This document shows, piece by piece, positions 25,136 to 33,113 of a DNA stretch of 46,635 bases (position 1 is the stretch's first letter; each line of letters begins with the position of its first letter). This DNA comes from Deltaproteobacteria bacterium (GTDB lineage: Bacteria > Myxococcota_A > UBA796 > SXON01): contig CANKTH010000029.1 in NCBI GenBank assembly GCA_947486185.1, positions 1 through 46,635 on the forward strand. Reading direction: 5' to 3'. Both the position numbers and the translations under genes were made by a program. The notes under the pieces were generated by a model. The model was not told the DNA's origin. It saw only the letters and a program-made list of their open reading frames with translations, and searched no databases.

Positions 25136-26035
25136 TTGATCGTCTTTCTCCAACAGATGCTCAACGGGTTGTCGTTGGGGGCAATCTACGCCCTCATCGC
25201 GCTGGGCTACACCATGGTGTACGGCACGCTCCAACTGATCAACTTCGCCCACGGCGAGGTGTACATGATCGGGGCCTTCGCCTCCTTGTATCTGGCGCGG
25301 TGGACGGGGGTGGAGGAGAACCCTACGCTGCCGGGTGTGGCGCTGGTGGGCCTGGGCGCGATGATCTTCTGCGCTGCGCTGGGCATGACCATCGAGCGCG
25401 TCGCCTACCGTCCGCTTCGTAAGTCGTCGCGTTTGAACATCCTGATCACCGCAATCGGCGTATCGCTCCTGCTCCAGAACCTTGGGCTGATGATGTTCGG
25501 CGCGATCCAGAGCTTTCCGACGCTCCTGCCCGAGACCCAGTGGGAGCCGCTGCCGGGCTTGCACCTCCGCTCCACCGACGTGGTGACGCTCTCGGTCACG
25601 CTCGTGCTGATGTTCGGGCTCCATCACCTCGTTGAACGGACACAGTTTGGCCGGGCGATGCGCGCTGTGAGCCACAGCCGGGACACCGCCGCGATGATGG
25701 GCATCCCCGTGGATCGGGTGGTGTCGATCACCTTCGCGGTCGGCTCCGCGCTGGCCGCCGCGGCCGCGTTGTTGGTGGCGATGGACAAACACTCCATCCG
25801 GCCCGACATGGGGGCGACTGGCGGCTTGAAGGCCTTTGTCGCCGCGGTTCTTGGGGGCATCGGGTCGATCCCGGGCGCGGTGGCCGGCGGCTTTCTCTTG
25901 GGCCTCTGCGAGACGCTGGTGAGCGGCTATCTCGCGTCCACGTGGCGGGACGCTATCGCCTTCGGCGTGCTGATCTTCATCCTGCTGTTTCGGCCGGCCG
26001 GCCTGTTGGGCCGTTCGACGGTGGAGAAGGTATGA
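25136..26035 (+). CDS. livH: Branched-chain amino-acid-type ABC permease LivH
   Basis: 299 residues, all membrane segments, beginning FLQQMLNGLSLGAIYALIALGYTMVYG and containing INFAHGEVYMIGAF, both LivH hallmarks. The GLKAFVAAVLGGIGSIPGA block near the C-terminus is the usual coupling region. TTG start at 25136, 22 bases after the binding-protein stop. The stop overlaps livM by ATGA. Confidence 0.93.
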   Translation: MIVFLQQMLNGLSLGAIYALIALGYTMVYGTLQLINFAHGEVYMIGAFASLYLARWTGVEENPTLPGVALVGLGAMIFCAALGMTIERVAYRPLRKSSRLNILITAIGVSLLLQNLGLMMFGAIQSFPTLLPETQWEPLPGLHLRSTDVVTLSVTLVLMFGLHHLVERTQFGRAMRAVSHSRDTAAMMGIPVDRVVSITFAVGSALAAAAALLVAMDKHSIRPDMGATGGLKAFVAAVLGGIGSIPGAVAGGFLLGLCETLVSGYLASTWRDAIAFGVLIFILLFRPAGLLGRSTVEKV

Positions 26036-26967
26036 AACACGCGGCCGTCTACCTCGTCGCCGCCGTGTTGATCGCGGCGATCTGGGCGCTGGACGCCTGG
26101 GTGATCCCCTACAGCGACTTCTACATCACCAACATCGTGATCAAGATCGGCTACAACCTGCTCGCGGTGATGGGGCTCGCGCTGGTGCTGGGCTTCACCG
26201 GGCAGTTCTCGTTGGGACACGCCGGCTTCATGGCGGTAGGCGCATATGCCGCGGGCGCGCTGGCGCTCCACACCGGGCTCCCCCCGATGCTGACGACGGC
26301 GATAGGCGGCCTCGCCGCGGCCCTGGCCGGTCTCGTGGTCGGCTTGCCCAGCCTGCGGCTGACCGGCGACTACCTGGCGGTGGTGACGCTCGGTTTCAAC
26401 GGCATCATCATCGTGATCATCCAGAACACACCGTTCCTCGGAGGGGCGCAGGGGCTGATCGGGCTGCCGCTCGCCACCACCTTCGCCACGACCTGGACCT
26501 GGGTGGTGATCGGCGGATTGTTCATTCGTAACGTGCTCAACAGCCCGACCGGCCGTGTGCTGCGCGCGGTACGCGACAACGAAATCGCGACGCGCTCGCT
26601 CGGCATCAACACGACCCACGCCAAGGTGGTGGCGTTCGTCATCGGCGCGTTCTGGGCCGGGGTCGCCGGAGCGTTGATCGGTTTTCTGAATTCTTCCCTT
26701 TTTCCGGCCCAGTTCCAGTATGATCGGTCGATCGAGCTGGTGGCGATGGTCGTGCTGGGCGGCACCGGGTCCCTCTCGGGCCCGCTCATCGCCGGCGCCG
26801 CTCTCACCGCGCTCCCGGAGCTGCTGCGGCCGATCGCCGAGTACCGAATGGTGCTCTACTCCGTCCTGCTCATCGTGATGATGCTCGTGCGGCCAACCGG
26901 GCTCCTCGGCTCCCGCGAGCTGAGCGACCTCGTTCCGTGGCGGAGGTGGTTTGGACGCGCCGTCTGA
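26032..26967 (+). CDS. livM: Branched-chain amino-acid-type ABC permease LivM
   Basis: 311 residues from ATG 26032 (ATGA overlap with livH); an in-frame extension upstream is just livH sequence read in another frame. The motifs NLLAVMGLALVLGFTGQFSLGHAGFMAVGAY, RAVRDNEIATRSLGIN and VVLGGTGSLSGPLIAGA are typical. It pairs with LivH to form the inner-membrane channel. Its end overlaps the start of livG by 17 bases. Confidence 0.93.
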   Translation: MKHAAVYLVAAVLIAAIWALDAWVIPYSDFYITNIVIKIGYNLLAVMGLALVLGFTGQFSLGHAGFMAVGAYAAGALALHTGLPPMLTTAIGGLAAALAGLVVGLPSLRLTGDYLAVVTLGFNGIIIVIIQNTPFLGGAQGLIGLPLATTFATTWTWVVIGGLFIRNVLNSPTGRVLRAVRDNEIATRSLGINTTHAKVVAFVIGAFWAGVAGALIGFLNSSLFPAQFQYDRSIELVAMVVLGGTGSLSGPLIAGAALTALPELLRPIAEYRMVLYSVLLIVMMLVRPTGLLGSRELSDLVPWRRWFGRAV

Positions 26968-27745
26968 CAGTCGCCTGCTCGACCTGCAGCGGGTCGGGAT
27001 CCGTTTCGGCGGTCTCCGCGCGGTGAGTGACCTGGAGATAAAGCTCGTTCCTGGCTGTCTTCACGGGCTGATTGGCCCGAACGGCGCCGGCAAGACGACG
27101 GTCTTCAACCTCATCACCGGCATCTACCGCCCCACCGAGGGGGACATCCACTTCGATGGGACCTCGCTCGTCGGGGAGGCCCCCGACCGGATCGCCAAGC
27201 GCGGCATCGGGCGCACCTTTCAGAACATCCGGCTTTTTGCTGGCATGTCGGTGATCGAGAACGTCAAGGTCGCGATGTACCGCCACGCCGCCGGCAGCTT
27301 GTGGGAGTCGGTGTTGCGCATGCCGCGATACTGGCGGGATGAAGCGACCATTCACCGGGAGGCTACACAGCTCCTCGACACCTTCGGCCTCTTGTCGGTG
27401 GCCGACCTCGGCGCTGAGCAGCTCCCTTACGGCGCCCGTCGTCGCTTGGAGATCGCCCGCGCATTAGCGACCCGCCCCAAACTGTTGCTCCTCGATGAGC
27501 CGGCGGCGGGTATGAACCCGTCGGAGGCGCATGATCTGATGAACCTCGTCCGGTGGGTCCGTGACAGCTTCGGCGTGAGCATCCTCTTGATCGAGCACCA
27601 CATGCCCGTCGTCATGGGAATCTGTGAACGCATCACCGTGCTCGACCAGGGCGCGAGCATCGCCGAAGGCAGCCCTCGGGAGATCCAGAACGATCCGCTG
27701 GTCATCGAGGCCTACCTCGGTGCGGACGTGGAGGCGCGAGGATGA
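26951..27745 (+). CDS. livG: ABC transporter ATPase LivG
   Basis: 264 residues from TTG 26951 with GGAGG just upstream inside livM. Walker A GPNGAGKTT, the LivG-type block GIGRTFQNIRLFAGMSVIENV, a signature-like LPYGARRRLEIARAL and Walker B LLLLDEPAAGMNP. One of two different ATPases that drive the transporter. The stop overlaps livF by ATGA. Confidence 0.93.
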   Translation: MDAPSDSRLLDLQRVGIRFGGLRAVSDLEIKLVPGCLHGLIGPNGAGKTTVFNLITGIYRPTEGDIHFDGTSLVGEAPDRIAKRGIGRTFQNIRLFAGMSVIENVKVAMYRHAAGSLWESVLRMPRYWRDEATIHREATQLLDTFGLLSVADLGAEQLPYGARRRLEIARALATRPKLLLLDEPAAGMNPSEAHDLMNLVRWVRDSFGVSILLIEHHMPVVMGICERITVLDQGASIAEGSPREIQNDPLVIEAYLGADVEARG

Positions 27746-28575
27746 GCGGGACAGACCAACGTATCGCGCTCCAGATCACGGACTTGAACGTATTCTACGG
27801 GCCGATTCACGCGCTCAAGGGCGTATCGTTGGCCGTGGCCGAAGGCCAGATCACCACGCTCCTCGGCGCGAACGGTGCGGGAAAAACGACCCTCCTCCGT
27901 ACGATCTCGGGGCTGAATTCCCCGAGCTCCGGCAGTATCCGGCTGTTTGGTGAGGATCTCACCGGGGATCCTCCGCCCGCCCGCGGGGCGTCGATCCCGC
28001 CGTCGTTGCTCTCCCTGGTGCCGCACCGGGTCGCCCGCGTCCTCGGTTGGGTCGGACGCCCAGGTCTCGCGCCGGACGAGATCGTAGCGCGTGGCATCTC
28101 CCAGTCACCTGAAGGTCGGCAGGTGTTCCCCAATCTGACGGTGCGCGAGAATCTCCAGCTGGGTGCTTATGTCCGGAGCGACACCGCTGGCATCGCCGCG
28201 GACCTGAGCCGGGTGTTGGGCCTGTGGCCGCGACTCCGGGAACGGTTGGATCAGCTCGCGGGCACGCTGTCAGGTGGTGAACAACAGATGTTGGCGATCG
28301 CGCGCGCGATGATGGCGCGCCCCAAGGTGCTGTTGCTCGACGAACCTTCACTTGGCCTCGCCCCCGTCATCGTCGCCGGGATCTTCGAGACCATCTCGGA
28401 GATCAACCGTGAGGGCACCACGGTGCTCCTTGTGGAGCAGAATGCGCACCTCGCCTTGCGGGTGGCCACCATGGCTTACGTGCTTGAGACGGGCGAAATT
28501 CAGAAGTGCGCTCCCGCCGCGGAGCTGCGTGACGACCCCGCCATCCGCGACGCCTACCTGGGCGGAGGGCATTGA
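27742..28575 (+). CDS. livF: ABC transporter ATPase LivF with an internal insertion
   Basis: 277 residues. Walker A GANGAGKTT, QSPEGRQVFPNLTVRENL, signature LSGGEQQMLAIARAM and Walker B VLLLDEPSLGLAP are standard. Between LFGEDLTG and PDEIVARGI lie about 35 extra residues (about 76-110, Pro/Leu/Val-rich), where LivF normally has only a few; the reading frame is intact and third positions stay G/C-rich, so it looks like a real insertion. It starts by ATGA overlap with livG. The stop lies two bases before the preferred start of the lipid-kinase gene. Confidence 0.92.
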   Translation: MSGTDQRIALQITDLNVFYGPIHALKGVSLAVAEGQITTLLGANGAGKTTLLRTISGLNSPSSGSIRLFGEDLTGDPPPARGASIPPSLLSLVPHRVARVLGWVGRPGLAPDEIVARGISQSPEGRQVFPNLTVRENLQLGAYVRSDTAGIAADLSRVLGLWPRLRERLDQLAGTLSGGEQQMLAIARAMMARPKVLLLDEPSLGLAPVIVAGIFETISEINREGTTVLLVEQNAHLALRVATMAYVLETGEIQKCAPAAELRDDPAIRDAYLGGGH

Positions 28576-28577
28576 CC

Positions 28578-29597
28578 GTGTCACGAAACTACCTGCTGGT
28601 CGCCAATCCTTTCTCCAAGTCGGGTCGAAACGCTGGCAGGATCGCTGAGGCCCGCCGCCTGATGGAACAGCACGGCCTCAGGCACACCTTCTTGCCGACC
28701 CTACCGAACGGGGCGAGCGCGGGAGAGGTGGCGGAGAAGCTCAAGAGCGGCCAGTTCGCGGCCGCGGTGGCGATGGGCGGGGACGGCACCTTTCACGACG
28801 TCGCCAAGGGCGTCGTGGAGTCGGGCACCGGGCTGCCTATGGGTCTCATCCCCGCAGGCACGGGCAACAACCAGGCGAGGAGCTTTCACCTCCCGATCAC
28901 CGAGGAGGACGCCCTCGACCGGGCCGTGAGGGTGATCGGCGACGGGGCCACCGCACCGCTCGATGGCGGGCGGATCCGCATTTTTGGTCCCCTGGACACG
29001 CTGCTCGCTGAGGACTGGTTTTTTGACAGCTTCGGCGTGGGCTTGTCGGCGAGCGTACTGCGTATGCGGAATCAAGACCGGGCGATGGTGGAGCATGTGC
29101 CGCTCCTGGGCGACATCTACCGGGACGAGCTGGTCTATTTTGGCGCCGCGCTCCGCAGCTTCATGGCCACCTGGGTCGAGGAGCGCTTCTTTGATGCCGT
29201 GGTGACGGTGGACGGCAAGGAGGTCTTCTTGGAGGACCTCTCCGACCTCATCATCAACAACACGCGGTACTACGCCCGAATCTGGGTCCCGGACCCATCC
29301 GGCCTACCGGATGACGGGTTGATGGAGCTCCTCGCGATGCGCGGACGCGACGAGTGGTTGGCCTCGGTCGTCACCAACCTCGAAGAGATGCCGCGCGAAC
29401 CTCTCGAAGACCTGCCTCTCCCGCGATCGGTGATCTACCGGGGACAACGGTTTTCGGTCGAGCTCCGTGATCGACCGGGCGGGACGACGATCGAGTCGCA
29501 GCTTGATGGGGAAGAATGGCTCAACATCAGCCGCCTCGAGGTGGACGTGAGGCGGCACGCGCTGGAGTTGATCGTGCCGCGGGCCGCGTTGACCTGA
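28578..29597 (+). CDS. Diacylglycerol/lipid kinase family protein (YegS/DgkB-like)
   Basis: 339 residues. ATP-dependent kinase fold shared by diacylglycerol and sphingosine kinases: opening LLVANPFSKSGRNAGR, nucleotide-binding MGGDGTFHDV (GGDGT about 67-71) and PAGTGNNQARSFHLP. The C-terminal beta-sandwich half includes the DDGLMELLAM segment. GTG 28578 is preferred because GGAGG lies nine bases upstream; a TTG at 28572 would overlap the livF stop as TTGA. Probably cytoplasmic or peripheral at the inner membrane. It follows the transporter genes and may be co-transcribed, without an obvious functional tie. Confidence 0.88.
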   Translation: MSRNYLLVANPFSKSGRNAGRIAEARRLMEQHGLRHTFLPTLPNGASAGEVAEKLKSGQFAAAVAMGGDGTFHDVAKGVVESGTGLPMGLIPAGTGNNQARSFHLPITEEDALDRAVRVIGDGATAPLDGGRIRIFGPLDTLLAEDWFFDSFGVGLSASVLRMRNQDRAMVEHVPLLGDIYRDELVYFGAALRSFMATWVEERFFDAVVTVDGKEVFLEDLSDLIINNTRYYARIWVPDPSGLPDDGLMELLAMRGRDEWLASVVTNLEEMPREPLEDLPLPRSVIYRGQRFSVELRDRPGGTTIESQLDGEEWLNISRLEVDVRRHALELIVPRAALT

Positions 29598-29645
29598 TAG
29601 CTCATTGTGGCGCCTCTCCGAGGTCCCGCCCCTACGTGGTGATCA

Positions 29646-29661
29646 GCCTCAAAGGCGAGGC
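29646..29661. terminator. Small hairpin between convergent genes
   Basis: GCCTC and GAGGC pair around AAAGGC between the lipid kinase and the convergent SGNH gene. No T run on either strand. Weak candidate only. Confidence 0.25.
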
Positions 29662-29662
29662 C

Positions 29663-30649
29663 TCACCAGCCGGCAGTACGCTCCAATTGTTCGGCCACCG
29701 CGTCGGCGATCGCCTGGTGCGCCCGGGGGCTGGGGTGTTGTTCACCAGGAAGCACCATCCGAGCCGCCGGCGTGAGTTCGTCGACGCTGTCGTCGACCCG
29801 CAGCACCGTCACCTTGGCGCGCGTAGCCGCCTCGACGACCAGGGAGAGCAGTCGCTCCGCCTTTGGGCGAGGAAGATCCTCAAAAAACGGGAGAACGACC
29901 ACGGCGCACCGCGCCCGTCGCTCCGCGCAGCCCCGCGCCAGGTCGAGGAGGTGACGCTCCAGGGTGGGCACGTGGAAGTGCCGCTCCAAGTCGGCGAGGT
30001 AGCTCCCGCCGGTACCATATAGGGTGGCGAGGATCCGACGCCGCTCGGCCGCGCGCCACACTGCGTTGTAGAGGAAACTCTGTCGCCTCAGGCCCGCTTC
30101 GGACCGGGCCCAGGATGGCGCACGGAGCGCCACGTCGCCGGCGCCGGCCCGCGCGAGGTTGAGGCCGGGCATGAGGTCATTTAGGTAGAAGGAGAATAAA
30201 ACCTGTGAGGCTCCCAGCTCCCAACCCCGAGCGTGCAGCCACGCGCTCTGGTCCCCGATCCCCCAGCCCGGTACCGCCGCGACCTGTACGGACGCCCCGC
30301 GGGCCGCGGCGAGCCGCGCCGGCCAGGCTTGATCCGCATTCACGCCGAGCCCGAAGGTCACCGAATCGCCGACCACGAGGAGCTCTGGCCGTTCCGGGCC
30401 GGCGCGTAAACCGCTGGCGCCGATCCCGACCGTTGCCTCGTGTAGGATGACGCCGTCAGTGGCCCGACGGTAACGGGTAACCCCCGAATAACCAGGGATG
30501 AAGCGATACCCTTCTGGCACTGCCTGGTAGGGTGCGGGCGGGTCCCAGCTGAGCACCAGGTCGTGACCGGAGAGAGGGCTGCCGTAGCCCGTGATGCGGA
30601 AGAGCACCTCCAGCTCCAGGAAGCCGAGGAGCAGACCGAGGGCGACCAT
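29663..30649 (-). CDS. Membrane-anchored SGNH/GDSL hydrolase-family protein
   Basis: 328 residues from ATG 30649, 37 bases after the stop of the upstream gene. One N-terminal membrane helix (MVALGLLLGFLELEVLF). SGNH blocks: LLVVGDSVTFGLG (catalytic Ser), a Gly-containing block GWGIGDQ, FYLNDL (Asn) and QHPSPRAH (His), although the Asp normally three residues before that His is not obvious. Likely an esterase or acetyl-transfer-type enzyme acting on envelope glycans; the substrate is unknown. It resembles the interrupted gene at the left edge of the window. Confidence 0.78.
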   Translation of the reverse strand: MVALGLLLGFLELEVLFRITGYGSPLSGHDLVLSWDPPAPYQAVPEGYRFIPGYSGVTRYRRATDGVILHEATVGIGASGLRAGPERPELLVVGDSVTFGLGVNADQAWPARLAAARGASVQVAAVPGWGIGDQSAWLHARGWELGASQVLFSFYLNDLMPGLNLARAGAGDVALRAPSWARSEAGLRRQSFLYNAVWRAAERRRILATLYGTGGSYLADLERHFHVPTLERHLLDLARGCAERRARCAVVVLPFFEDLPRPKAERLLSLVVEAATRAKVTVLRVDDSVDELTPAARMVLPGEQHPSPRAHQAIADAVAEQLERTAGW

Positions 30650-30686
30650 TCGGAGCCGGCGGAGCCAGCTGGTCCAACTCGGGGGC

Positions 30687-31550
30687 TTAGCCGTTATCTT
30701 CTTCCCACTGCTCGATCTCCCGCGTGATCTGCCGGGTGTTGAGCCGCACATCCATCGAGATCACCCGCATGTCTGGCGAGAGAAGGATGTTTGACGGGAT
30801 GTAGCCGTCCTTGTCCCACGGTGTGATTCCCGCCACATCCTCGTCGTTTCGTGGGCCGACCACCGGGATGCCGTCGAGGCCAAACTCCTCATGCCACCGC
30901 TCGATCTCGCGATCCGAGGGAGCGTTGCCACGCATGTCCTGGGAGAGGAGCTCGAAGTAGGTGAAGTTCCCGATCTCGTCGACCATCTCCTCCATCTCGT
31001 CGGCCATCTCCTGGGCCGCACTCACGCAGGGACCACACCACTCGGCGGCCGTGCTCACCATGACGTAGTTGCCGCAGAAGTTGTAGACCGAGACATCCTG
31101 ACCGAAGGCGTCCAAACCGGTCCAGTTCGTGACGGTGTCGCCCTCGGCGTAGGCGTCCCAGTCCTCCTCGTAGAGCACTCCCCGGTACTCGAAGTCCTTG
31201 ATTTGGCCGTTCCCGTCAAGGTCGGCCTCCCCCACCCCGGTGGGGCCATGGTCCTCGTCCGGCACGTCGGGGCAGGTGCCGAGCACGTAGTCGCCCTTTT
31301 CGAGTGGCACCGAGTACTTGAAGTTGGGGTTGGTGCCGAGGTCGAGCTCATCGGGGTCGTCCAGGCCGTCCCCGTCGGTGTCGGCCTCATTGGGATCGAG
31401 ACCGAGCTCCTCTTCCTCCTGGTTGGTGAGGCCGTCGCCGTCGTCGTCGCCGGCGCCGCTCTCGTCGTCTTTGGAGTCGTCGGAGCCGGACGGGCCCGCG
31501 GTACAAGCGAAGAGACCGAGAGGGAGGGACAGGAGGAGGAATAGTCGCAC
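30687..31550 (-). CDS. TlpA/thioredoxin-like lipoprotein with Ca-binding-type repeats
   Basis: 287 residues from GTG 31550 (AGG five bases upstream; another GTG at 31556 is possible). Lipoprotein signal LPLGLFAC. Residues about 34-75 carry thrombospondin-type-3-like acidic loops (DDDGDGLTNQEE, DTDGDGLDDPDE), followed by a further DLDGNGQ loop. The C-terminal thioredoxin fold has WCGPC (Cys about 172 and 175) and a cis-Pro region IPVVGPRND. It is predicted to be a surface or periplasmic thiol-disulphide protein, with Ca perhaps stabilising the spacer. It lies upstream of the SGNH gene in the same direction and may share its transcript. Confidence 0.82.
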   Translation of the reverse strand: MRLFLLLSLPLGLFACTAGPSGSDDSKDDESGAGDDDGDGLTNQEEEELGLDPNEADTDGDGLDDPDELDLGTNPNFKYSVPLEKGDYVLGTCPDVPDEDHGPTGVGEADLDGNGQIKDFEYRGVLYEEDWDAYAEGDTVTNWTGLDAFGQDVSVYNFCGNYVMVSTAAEWCGPCVSAAQEMADEMEEMVDEIGNFTYFELLSQDMRGNAPSDREIERWHEEFGLDGIPVVGPRNDEDVAGITPWDKDGYIPSNILLSPDMRVISMDVRLNTRQITREIEQWEEDNG

Positions 31551-31671
31551 GTGCACCTGGTGAGGGCACTATTCTATCCGAAGATTCGGTGGCTGGGGCA
31601 GTCAACACCGCGTCAAGCCTTGCCCCCCGGTCCCGCTTCGGCTAGCAGAAAGCGGGCACGCGCCAGCCCGC

Positions 31672-32304
31672 GTGCGTCAAGGCAGCTCCTTGTTCATCGC
31701 CCTCTTTGCCCTGGTGCTCGCCGCCGATCCCGCCTTGCCCCACGAACATCGTGGCAAAGCTACGCCTTTCACCACGCCCCCGGCGCTGACCCTGACCGAG
31801 GCGGAGCTCGCTACCCTGGCCGCCGGAAAACAGGTGTTGAAGCAGGGCCAGGTGGGGAACGGCGGGCGAGGCGTCGCGGTCATGGACGTCAACGCCAGCG
31901 TAGAGCGCGTGTGGAGCCGGATCCTGAGCTTCTCGAGCTACCCCAAGTGGGTGGACCAGGTGGCGACCTGCGAGGAGTACAAGCGTGAAGGTGACAAGAT
32001 CTATGTGCGTTTTGTGCTGGATGTGCTCGGGGTGGGCGTGGAGTACTACGTCAAGCACACGCTCCGAAAGAGCGCCGGCACCATGACCTGGACGCTCGAC
32101 TACGACCGGCTGTCCGACCTCGACGACTCCGTCGGTTTCTGGCGTGTGACGCCGATCTCCACCGACCCGCCAGTCACGCGGATCGAATACTCCGTGGATA
32201 TCCGCTTCAAGGGCTGGATTCCCGGCTTCATCCAGAGCATGATCGCAGAGTCCGGCCTCACGTCCGCGACCTCCTGGGTCAAAAAACAGTCCGAGGCCGG
32301 CTGA
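31672..32304 (+). CDS. START/SRPBCC-like secreted protein
   Basis: 210 residues with a cleavable signal (SLFIALFALVLAADPA). The mature domain matches the polyketide-cyclase/COQ10 START-like fold: GGRGVAVMDVNASVERVWSRILSFSSYPKWVDQV, followed by alternating strands and a long C-terminal helix (FIQSMIAESGLTSATSWVKKQ). Such domains bind hydrophobic ligands. GTG 31672 is used; TTG 31690 would also retain the signal. It is divergent from the TlpA-like gene and followed 38 bases later by a lipoprotein gene. Confidence 0.8.
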   Translation: MRQGSSLFIALFALVLAADPALPHEHRGKATPFTTPPALTLTEAELATLAAGKQVLKQGQVGNGGRGVAVMDVNASVERVWSRILSFSSYPKWVDQVATCEEYKREGDKIYVRFVLDVLGVGVEYYVKHTLRKSAGTMTWTLDYDRLSDLDDSVGFWRVTPISTDPPVTRIEYSVDIRFKGWIPGFIQSMIAESGLTSATSWVKKQSEAG

Positions 32305-32342
32305 AATTCCAAGCGGTCCATCACTCTCTCCCCGGGGGCAAC

Positions 32343-33113
32343 ATGTTCCGTCTGTTTGCTCTACTCGCCGCCTGTTCCGACCCGCTTGCCGAGGCGCAGA
32401 GCGTCAACACGATCGAGGCCTTCGAGGCCTACATCGCCACCAAACCCGGCGGCTCCAGTCAGATGATCGCCGAGAGCAACCTCTGCCAGCTCCTGGTGAA
32501 CCAGGCGCGAGCGCTGGAGACGCTCGAGGACTACGACAAGGCGATCAAGAAGTGCCCTCGCCACATCGAGATCAAGAAGCTCAAAGGTGAACGAATCAAG
32601 GTGGGGTTCGCGGTGGCCGAAAAGACCGGCACCACGGAGGGCTGGAAGAAGTTCCTCGACGAGAACACCGAGGCAGAACCCAAGCTCAAGTCCCAGGCGC
32701 GGGACCGCGTGGCGATCGCCGAGTACGGCGACAAGCTGGCCACCGGGCCGGTGACCTTCAAGAAGGTCAACCTCGCCGACGATCCTAAAGGCCCGCTCAA
32801 CGGCTGGGGCTTCAGCGCCACCGTGACCAACAGCGGGGACCGGACGATCTCGTACCTCTCGATGGAGCTCCGCTTGTTGGATGCCGAAGGCCGCGTGAAG
32901 GGCACGAAGCGCTACCCGCTGGTGGCAGAGTCTGGCCCCGGCGGTCTGCCGATCACCGAAGGTTACGAAAAGCCGCTCAAGGCGGGGCAGAGTCGGGAGT
33001 GGGTCTACTCCACCGACGAGGTGCCGGAGACCTGGGCGGAGAAGGCCGAGCTGATCGCGGTGAAGGTCCGTTTTGAGGGCACCCCGAAGAACCAGGGCCC
33101 GGCGGAGGACTGA
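32343..33113 (+). CDS. Hypothetical lipoprotein, helical N-terminus and beta-sandwich-like C-terminus
   Basis: 256 residues with a lipoprotein signal (MFRLFALLAAC). Residues about 20-130 are helix-rich and Lys/Glu-rich, resembling TPR-like repeats (AFEAYIATKPGG, ALETLEDYDKAIKKC). From about 135, a domain with GWGFSATVTNSGDRTISYLSMELRLLD resembles FxLYD-like envelope domains. GGGGGC precedes ATG 32343. The stop TGA (33111-33113) overlaps a CTG that looks like the start of the next gene. Confidence 0.75.
   Translation: MFRLFALLAACSDPLAEAQSVNTIEAFEAYIATKPGGSSQMIAESNLCQLLVNQARALETLEDYDKAIKKCPRHIEIKKLKGERIKVGFAVAEKTGTTEGWKKFLDENTEAEPKLKSQARDRVAIAEYGDKLATGPVTFKKVNLADDPKGPLNGWGFSATVTNSGDRTISYLSMELRLLDAEGRVKGTKRYPLVAESGPGGLPITEGYEKPLKAGQSREWVYSTDEVPETWAEKAELIAVKVRFEGTPKNQGPAED

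Noticed and set aside
31571..31605. TTGACT/TAGAAT promoter for the TlpA-like gene (minus strand)
   Set aside because: The hexamers are 23 bases apart, too far for a sigma70 promoter.
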